64,000 nucleotides of DNA from Bombus terrestris (taxonomy: Eukaryota > Arthropoda > Insecta > Hymenoptera > Apidae): assembly GCF_910591885.1 (NCBI RefSeq), contig NW_025963555.1, positions 4,216,001 through 4,280,000 of the forward strand. Reading direction: 5' to 3'. Within the stretch, counting starts at the first letter, position 1. The number at the start of each line of letters is the position of its first letter. Position numbers and translations under genes: made by a program. Below the pieces are notes generated by a model, which made no database searches, had not been told where the DNA came from, and saw only the letters and a list, made by a program, of their open reading frames with translations. Shown one piece after another: positions 55,424 to 64,000 of the stretch.

Positions 55424-58400
55424 ACGTCATACTTCCTATAGTGATACAATGTAACGTTATACGTTATAATGTAGAAGTACAAAACGTTATACGTTATAAC
55501 GTAGTGGTACATAACGTTATCCGGTATAACGTAATAGTACATATCTATATACGTCATGTAGTGATGCAATATAACGTCATACGTTATAACGTAAAAGTAC
55601 ATAATGTTATACATTATAAAGTAGTAGTACATAACGTTATACGTTACTACGTAGTAGTACATAACGTCATACGTCCTATAGTGATACAATGTAACGTTAT
55701 ACGTTATAATGTAGTAGCACATAACGTTATACGTTACTACGTAGTAGTACATAACGTCAAACGTCACATAGTGATACAATCTAACGTTATACGTTATAAT
55801 GTAGAAGTACAAAACGTTATACGTTATAACGTAATAGTACATATCTATATACGTCATATAGTGATGCAATATAATGTCATACGTTATAACGTAGAAGTAC
55901 ATAAAGTTATCCGGTATAACGTAGTAGCACATAACGTTATACTTTACTACGTAGTATTACATAACGTCAAACGTCACATAGTGATACAATGTAACGTTAT
56001 ACGTTATAATGTAGAAGTACAAAACGTTATACGTTATAACGTAGTAGTACATAACGTCAAACGTCACATAGTGATACAGTATAACGTTATACGTTATAAC
56101 GTAGTAGTATATAACGTTATACGTTATAACGTAGTAGTACATAACGTCAAACGTCACATAGTGATACAATATAACGTTATACGTTATATCGTAGAAGTAC
56201 ATAACGTTATACGTTATAAACTAGTAGTACTTAACGTTATACGTTACTGCGTAGTAGTACATAACGATATACGTCATATAGTAGTACAATATAACGTTAT
56301 ACGTTATAACGTAGCAGTACATAACGTTATACGGTATAACGTAGTAGCACATAACGTTATACGTTACTACGTAGTAGTACATAACGTCAAACGTCACATA
56401 GTGATACTATGTAACGTTATACGTTATAATGTAGAAGTACAAAACGTTATACGTTATAACGTAGTAGTACATAACGTCAAACGTCACATAGTGATACAGT
56501 ATAACGTTATACGTTATAACGTAGAAGTACAAAACGTTATACGTTATAACGTAGTAGTACATAACGTTATACGTTATAGGTAGTAGTACATAACGTCATA
56601 CGTCCTATAGTGATACAATGTAACGTTATACGTTATAGTGTAGAAGTACAAAACGATATACGTTATAACGTAGTAGTACATAACGTAATCCGGTATAACG
56701 TAATAGTACATATCTATATACGTCATATGGTAATGCAATATAACGTCATACGTTATAACGTAGTAGTATATAACGTTATACGTCATATAGTAGTACAATA
56801 TAACGTTATACGTTATAACGTAGCAGTACATAACGTTATACGGTATAACGTAGTAGCACATAACGTTATACGTTACTACGTAGTAGTAAATAACGCAAAC
56901 GTCACATAGTGATACAATGTAACGTTATACGTTATAATGTAGAAGTACAAAACGTTATACGTTATAACGTAGTAGTACATAACGTCAATCTTCACATAGT
57001 GATACAATATAGTGTTATACGTTATAACGTAGAAGTACAAAACGTTATACGTTATAACGTAGTAGTACATAACGTCACACTTCACATAGTGATACAATAT
57101 AGCGTTATACGTTATAACGTAGAAGTACAAAACGTTATACGTTATAACGTAGTAGTACATAACGTCAAACGTCACATAGTGATACAGTATAACGTTATAC
57201 GTTATAACGTAGAAGTACAAAACGTTATACGTTATAACGTAGTAGTACATAACGTCAATCTTCACATAGTGATACAATATAGCGTTATACGTTATAACGT
57301 AAAAGTACAAAACGTTATACGTTATAACGTAGTAGTACTTATCGTTATACGTTATAGGTAGTAGTACATAACGTCATACGTCCTATAGTGATACAATGTA
57401 ACGTTATACGTTATAACGTAGTAGTATATAACGTTATACGTTATAACGTAGCAGTACATAACGTTATACGGTATAACGTAGTAGCACATAACGTTATACG
57501 TTATAGGTAGTAGTACATAACGTCATACGTCCTATAGTGATACAATGTAACGTTATACGTTACTACGTAGTAGTAAATAACGCAAACGTCACATAGTGAT
57601 ACAATGTAACGTTATACGTTATAATGTAGAAGTACAAAACGTTATACGTTATAACGTAGTAGTACATAACGTCAATCTTCACATAGTGATACAATATAGC
57701 GTTATACGTTATAACGTAGAAGTACAAAACGTTATACGTTATAACGTAGTAGTACATAACGTCAATCTTCACATAGTGATACAATATAGCGTTATACGTT
57801 ATAACGTAAAAGTACAAAACGTTATACGGAATAACGTAGTAGCACATAACGTTATACGTTATAGGTAGTAGTACATAACGTCATACGTCCTATAGTGATA
57901 CAATGTAACGTTATACGTTATAACGTAGTAGTATATAACGTTATACGTTATAACGTAGCAGTACATAACGTTATACGGTATAACGTAGTAGCACATAACG
58001 TTATACGTTATAGGTAGTAGTACATAACGTCATACGTCCTATAGTGATACAATGTAACGTTATACGTTATAACGTAGTAGTATATAACGTTATACGTTAT
58101 AACGTAGCAGTACATAACGTTATACGGTATAACGTAGTAGCACATAACGTTATACGTTATAGGTAGTAGTACATAACGTCAAACGTCACATAGTGATACA
58201 ATGTAACGTTATACGTTATAACGTAGTAGTATATAACGTTATACGTTATAACGTAGTAGTACATAACGTTATACGGTATAACGTAGTAGCACATAACGTT
58301 ACACGTTACTACGTAGTAGTACATAACGTCAAACGTCACATAGTGATGCAATGTAACGTTATACGTTATAATGTAGAAGTACAAAACGTTATACGTTATA

Positions 58401-61083
58401 ACGTAGTAGTACATAACGTCAAACGTCACATAGTGATACAGTATAACGTTATACGTTATAACGTAGAAGTACAAAACGTTATACGTTATAACGTAGTAGT
58501 ACATAACGTCAATCTTCACATAGTGATACAATATAGCGTTATACGTTATAACGTAAAAGTACAAAACGTTATACGTTATAACGTAGTAGTACTTATCGTT
58601 ATACGTTATAGGTAGTAGTACATAACGTCATACGTCCTATAGTGATACAATGTAACGTTATACGTTATAATGTAGAAGTACAAAACGTTATACGTTATAA
58701 CGTAGTAGTACATAACGTTATCCGGTATAACGTAATAGTACATATCTATATACATCATATAGTGATGCAATATAACGTCATACGTTATAACGTAGAAGTA
58801 CATAACGTTATACATTATAAAGTAGTAGTACATAACGTTATACGCTACTACGTAGTAGTACATAACGTCATACGTTCTATAGTGATACAATATAGCGTTA
58901 TACGTTATAAAGTAGAAGTACAAAACGTTATACGTTATAACGTAGTAGTACATAACGTCAAACTTCACATAGTGATACAATATAGCGTTATACGTTATAA
59001 AGTAGAAGTACAAAACGTTATACGTTATAACGTAGTAGTACATAACGTCAAACTTCACATAGTGATACAATATAGCGTTATACGTTATAACGTAGAAGTA
59101 CATAACGTTATACGTTATAACGTAGTAGTATATAACGTTATACGTTATAACGTAGTAGTACATAACGTCAAACGTCACATAGTGATACAATATAACGTTA
59201 TACGTTATATCGTAGAAGTACAAAACGTTATACGTTATAAACTAGTAGTACATAACGTTATACGTTACAACGTAGTAGTACATAACGTCATACGTCCTAT
59301 AGTGATACAATGTAACGTTATACGTTATAATGTAGAAGTACAAAACGTTATACGTTATAACGTAGTAGTACATAACGTAATCCGGTATAACGTAATAGTA
59401 CATACCTATATATGTCATATGGTGATGCAATATAACGTCATACGTTATAACGTAGAAGTACATAACGTTATACATTATAAAGTAGTAGTACATAACGTTA
59501 TACGCTACTACGTAGTAGTACATAACGTCATACGTTCTATAGTGATACAATGTAACGTTATACATTATAACGTAGTAGTTCTTAACGTTATACGTTACTG
59601 CGTAGTAGTACATAACGTTATACGTCATATAGTGGTACAATATAACGTTATACGTCATAATATAGTACTACATAAAGCTAAAAGTCACATAGTGATACAA
59701 TATAACGTTATACGTTATAACGTAGAAGTACAAAACGTTATACGTTATAACGTAGTAGTACATAACGTAATACGTCCTATAGTGATACAATGTAACGTTA
59801 TACGTTATAACGTAGTAGTATATAACGTTATACGTTATAACGTAGTGGTACATAACGTTATACGTTACTACGTAGTAGTACATAACGTCAAACGTCACAT
59901 AGTGATACAATGTAACGTTATACGTTATAACGTAGTAGTATATAACGTTATACGTTATAACGTAGTAGTACATAACGTCAAACGTCACATAGTGATACAA
60001 TATAACGTTATACGTTATATCGTAGAAGTACATAACGTTATACGTTATAAACTAGTAGTACTTAACGTTATACGTTACTGCGTAGTAGTACATAACGTTA
60101 TACGTCATATAGTAGTACAATATAACGTTATACGTTATATCGTAGCAGTACATAACGTTATACGGTATAACGTAGTAGCACATAACGTTATACGTTACTA
60201 CGTAGTAGTACATAACGTCAAACGTCACATAGTGATACAATGTAACGTAATACGTTATAATGTAGAAGTACAAAACGCTATACGTTATAACGTAGTAGTA
60301 CATAACGTCAAACGTCACATAGTGATACAATATAACGTTATACGTTATATCGTAGAAGTACATAACGTTATACGTTATAAACTAGTAGTACTTAACGTTA
60401 TACGTTAATGCGTAGTAGTACATAACGATATACGTCATATAGTAGTACAATATAACGTTATACGTTATAACGTAGCAGTACATAACGTTATACGGTATTA
60501 CGTAGTAGCACATAACGTTATACGTTACTACGTAGTAGTAAATAACGTCAAACGTCACATAGTGATACAATGTAACGTTATACGTTATAATGCAGAAGCA
60601 CAAAACGTTATACGTTATAACGTAGTAGTACATAACGTCAAACTTCACATAGTGATACAATATAGCGTTATACGTTATAACGTAGAAGTACAAAACGTTA
60701 TACGTTATAACGTAGTAGTATATAACGTTATACGTTATAACGTAGTAGTACATAACGTCAAACGTCACATAGTGATACAATATAACGTTATACGTTATAT
60801 CGTAGAAGTACATAACGTTATACGTTATAAACTAGTAGTACATAACGTTATACGTTACAACGTAGTAGTACATAACGTAATACGTCCTATAGTGATACAA
60901 TGTAACGTTATACGTTATAACGTAGTAGTATATAACGTTATACGTTATAACGTAGTAGTATATAACGTCAAACGTCACATAGTGATACAGTATAACGTTA
61001 TACGTTATAACTTAGAAGTACAAAACGTTATACGTTATAACGTAGTAGTACATAACGTTATACGTTATAGGTAGTAGTACATA
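55424..61083. repeat. 5.66-kb higher-order repeat, unit 5 (5,660 bp)
   Basis: Same length and layout as units 2 and 4. The first monomer has ACGTCATACTTCCTA instead of ACGTCATACGTCCTA. At about 57,826 it carries ACGGAATAACG, the variant otherwise found only at the two chimeric ends of unit 3, but here in a cassette context, so the variant probably moved by conversion or arose here first. Confidence 0.92.
57878..58175. repeat. 149-bp sub-repeat, tandem pair in unit 5
   Basis: Two adjacent five-monomer cassettes, equivalent to 52,218-52,515 at 5,660 bp. A single cassette lies at 57,371-57,519. Confidence 0.87.
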
Positions 61084-62789
61084 ACGTCATACGTCCTATA
61101 GTGATACAATGTAACGTTATACGTTATAATGTAGAAGTACAAAACGTTATACGTTATAACGTAGTAGTACATAACGTTATCCGGTATAACGTAATAGTAC
61201 ATATCTATATACGTCATGTAGTGATGCAATATAACGTCATACGTTATAACGTAAAAGTACATAATGTTATACATTATAAAGTAGTAGTACATAACGTTAT
61301 ACGTTACTACGTAGTAGTACATAACGTCATACGTCCTATAGTGATACAATGTAACGTTATACGTTATAATGTAGTAGCACATAACGTTATACGTTACTAC
61401 GTAGTAGTACATAACGTCAAACGTCACATAGTGATACAATCTAACGTTATACGCTATAATGTAGAAGTACAAAACGTTATACGTTATAACGTAATAGTAC
61501 ATATCTATATACGTCATATAGTGATGCAATATAATGTCATACGTTATAACGTAGAAGTACATAAAGTTATCCGGTATAACGTAGTAGCACATAACGTTAT
61601 ACTTTACTACGTAGTATTACATAACGTCAAACGTCACATAGTGATACAATATAACGTTATACGTTATAATGTAGAAGTACAAAACGTTATACGTTATAAC
61701 GTAGTAGTACATAACGTCAAACGTCACATAGTGATACAGTATAACGTTATACGTTATAACGTAGTAGTATATAACGTTATACGTTATAACGTAGTAGTAC
61801 ATAACGTCAAACGTCACATAGTGATACAATATAACGTTATACGTTATATCGTAGAAGTACATAACGTTATACGTTATAAACTAGTAGTACTTAACGTTAT
61901 ACGTTACTGCGTAGTAGTACATAACGATATACGTCATATAGTAGTACAATATAACGTTATACGTTATAACGTAGCAGTACATAACGTTATACGGTATAAC
62001 GTAGTAGCACATAACGTTATACGTTACTACGTAGTAGTACATAACGTCAAACGTCACATAGTGATACTATGTAACGTTATACGTTATAATGTAGAAGTAC
62101 AAAACGTTATACGTTATAACGTAGTAGTACATAACGTCAAACGTCACATAGTGATACAGTATAACGTTATACGTTATAACGTAGAAGTACAAAACGTTAT
62201 ACGTTATAACGTAGTAGTACATAACGTTATACGTTATAGGTAGTAGTACATAACGTCATACGTCCTATAGTGATACAATGTAACGTTATACGTTATAGTG
62301 TAGAAGTACAAAACGATATACGTTATAACGTAGTAGTACATAACGTAATCCGGTATAACGTAATAGTACATATCTATATACGTCATATGGTAATGCAATA
62401 TAACGTCATACGTTATAACGTAGTAGTATATAACGTTATACGTCATATAGTAGTACAATATAACGTTATACGTTATAACGTAGCAGTACATACCGTTATA
62501 CGGTATAACGTAGTAGCACATAACGTTATACGTTACTACGTAGTAGTAAATAACGCAAACGTCACATAGTGATACAATGTAACGTTATACGTTATAATGT
62601 AGAAGTACAAAACGTTATACGTTATAACGTAGTAGTACATAACGTCAATCTTCACATAGTGATACAATATAGCGTTATACGTTATAACGTAGAAGTACAA
62701 AACGTTATACGTTATAACGTAGTAGTACATAACGTCACACTTCACATAGTGATACAATATAGCGTTATACGTTATAACGTAGAAGTACA
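61084..62789. repeat. 5.66-kb higher-order repeat, unit 6 (partial)
   Basis: This matches unit 5 at 5,660 bp as far as 62,789. At 62,790 the monomer ends GAAGTACATA where unit 5 has GAAGTACAAA, and all that follows differs. Private changes include CATACCGTTATACGG near 62,490. The unit is cut at its S block by a switch to other satellite sequence, not by the window end. Confidence 0.88.
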
Positions 62790-63540
62790 TAACGTTATAC
62801 GTTATAACGTAGTAGTATATAACGTTATACGTTATAACGTAGTAGTACATAACGTCAAACGTCACATAGTGATACAATATAACGTTATACGTTATATCGT
62901 AGAAGTACATAACGTTATACGTTATAAACTAGTAGTACATAACGTTATACGTTACAACGTAGTAGTACATAGCATCATACGTCCTATAGTGATACAATGT
63001 AACGTTATACGTTATAACGTAGTAGTATATAACGTTATACGTTATAACGTAGTAGTACATAACGTTATACGTTACTACGTAGTAGTACATAACGTCAAAC
63101 GTCACATAGTGATACAATGTAACGTTATACGTTATAACGTAGTAGTATATAACGTTATACGTTATAACGTAGTAGTACATAACGTTATACGGTATAACGT
63201 AGTAGCGCATAACGTTATACGTTACTACGTAGTAGTACATAACGTCAAACGTCACATAGTGATGCAATGTAACGTTATACGTTATAATGTAGAAGTACAA
63301 AACGTTATACGTTATAACGTAGTAGTACATAACGTCAAACGTCACATAGTGATACAGTATAACGTTATACGTTATAACTTAGAAGTACAAAACGTTATAC
63401 GTTATAACGTAGTAGTACATAACGTCAATCTTCACATAGTGATACAATATAGCGTTATACGTTATAACGTAAAAGTACAAAACGTTATACGTTATAACGT
63501 AGTAGTACTTAACGTTATACGTTATAGGTAGTAGTACATA
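62270..63540. repeat. Copy of the 17.8-18.9 kb segment, 44.5 kb away
   Basis: This matches 17,758-18,908 at a shift of 44,512 bp up to about 63,060, beyond the point (62,790) where the 5.66-kb register is lost. Both copies have the private variant TACATAGCATCATACG (18,454 and 62,966). This copy holds 120 bp (four monomers) more in 63,060-63,180. It closes with a 29-bp monomer ending near 63,540. Confidence 0.82.
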
Positions 63541-64000
63541 ACGTCATACGTCCTATAGTGATACAATGTAACGTTATACGTTATAATGTAGAAGTACAAA
63601 ACGTTATACGTTATAACGTAGTAATACATAACGTTATCCGGTATAACGTAATAGTACATATCTATATACGTCATATAGTGATGCAATATAACGTCATACG
63701 TTATAACGTAGAAGTACATAACGTTATACATTATAAAGTAGTAGTACATAACGTTATACGCTACTACGTAGTAGTACATAACGTCATACGTTCTATAGTG
63801 ATACAATGTAACGTTATACATTACAACGTAGTAGTTCTTAACGTTATACGTTACTGCGTAGTAGTACATAACGTTATACGTCATATAGTGGTACAATATA
63901 ACGTTATACGTCATAATATAGTACTACATAAAGCTAAAAGTCACATAGTGATACAATATAACGTTATACGTTATAACGTAGAAGTACAAAACGTTATACG
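63541..64000. repeat. T-type opening at the window end (cut)
   Basis: The block resembles 18,909-19,370 and 25,114-25,570, with CCGG, TATCTATA, CATTATAAAG, CGCTACTACG and ACTACATAAAGCTAAAAG monomers in order. It has ACATTACAACG near 63,818, also seen at 27,101. The array continues past the window. Confidence 0.78.

Larger units (their letters stand above)
1..64000. repeat. 30-bp satellite DNA array filling the whole window
   Basis: The sequence is continuous head-to-tail 30-bp monomers with no unique interruption and no inversion. The commonest monomer has first half ACGTTATACGTTATA and second half ACGTAGTAGTACATA; an example is 32,073-32,102. Frequent variants end in GAAGTACAAA, GTAGTATATA or GTAGCACATA. 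A second family has first halves ACGTCAAACGTCACA, ACGTCATACGTCCTA or ACGTCAAACTTCACA followed by TAGTGATACAATGTA or TAGTGATACAATATA, and recurs about every 90 or 120 bp. Almost all monomers are exactly 30 bp; the exceptions are recurrent 29-bp forms, one 31-bp form and one 23-bp form. GC is about 30% in the core monomer and 37% in the second family. The array carries no recognisable gene, tRNA, rRNA, transposon or promoter. Tandem satellites of this scale are typical of eukaryotic heterochromatin; a centromeric role is only a possibility. I do not recognise the family. Confidence 0.97.

Noticed and set aside
1..64000. CRISPR array, because of about 30-bp direct repeats
   Set aside because: The repeats are contiguous, with no unique spacers between them, no leader and no cas genes.
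1..64000. Telomeric repeat or plasmid/phage iteron origin
   Set aside because: The monomer is not a G-rich telomere-type unit. The array is far longer than iteron clusters and no replication gene is present.
1..64000. CENP-B box inside the monomer
   Set aside because: No match to the core TTCG....A..CGGG. The only CGG is in the ATCCGGTATAACG and ACGGTATAACG variants, which lack the rest of the motif.
1..64000. TATA boxes and ACGT-core transcription factor sites in each monomer
   Set aside because: TATAA and ACGT occur by composition in nearly every monomer. There is no flanking gene or other promoter element to support a regulatory call.
1..64000. Inserted transposon, rRNA, tRNA or other non-satellite sequence
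   Set aside because: Reading through all lines, every stretch can be assigned to 29-, 30- or rarely 23/31-bp monomers; no unrelated segment was found.
1..64000. Inverted segments of the array
   Set aside because: The monomer reads in the same direction throughout. The short palindromes within monomers are not block inversions.

Overview
The window is one uninterrupted satellite DNA array. I see no gene, RNA gene, mobile element, CRISPR array or unique sequence anywhere in the 64 kb. The basic unit is an AT-rich 30-bp monomer, about 2,130 head-to-tail copies, all in the same orientation. The commonest form has the halves ACGTTATACGTTATA and ACGTAGTAGTACATA. A second family, with first halves such as ACGTCAAACGTCACA or ACGTCATACGTCCTA and the second half TAGTGATACAATGTA, appears roughly every third to fourth monomer. 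Both array edges lie outside the window.

The organism cannot be named from this sequence. An array this long with multi-kilobase higher-order repeats (HORs) points to eukaryotic heterochromatin: pericentromeric, centromeric, subtelomeric or a sex chromosome. The unusually dense and mostly intact CpG argues weakly against a genome with heavy germline CpG methylation.

Layout. Positions 1-3,260 hold a 2,159-bp tandem duplication that continues to about 4,118. Positions 3,261-16,151 hold three copies (4,617, 3,657 and 4,617 bp) of a superunit made of three sub-blocks, called P, Q and R here. Positions 16,152-32,131 are a mosaic of these and newer blocks, including an 810-bp HOR in about three tandem copies (25,834-28,381) and a 4,319-bp duplication. 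Positions 32,132-62,789 hold a strongly homogenised 5,660-bp HOR: four near-complete units, one rearranged unit of 6,319 bp and one partial unit. At about 62,790 the register breaks and the array returns to mosaic-type sequence closely matching that near 18 kb.

A recurrent monomer 29 bp long (one base missing, containing TTATAGGTAG) marks block boundaries and keeps fixed places in every HOR copy. Because 30 is divisible by three and the monomer happens to lack stops in one frame on each strand, very long open frames run through the array on both strands, up to about 1,200 codons. They end at the 29-bp monomers and show no sign of being genes. The interest lies in the nested repeat structure: 7/8-bp, 15-bp, 30-bp, 149-bp, 810-bp and 2-6 kb levels, the perfect 14-bp palindrome in each core monomer, the CpG density, and the recombination junctions that can be read directly.
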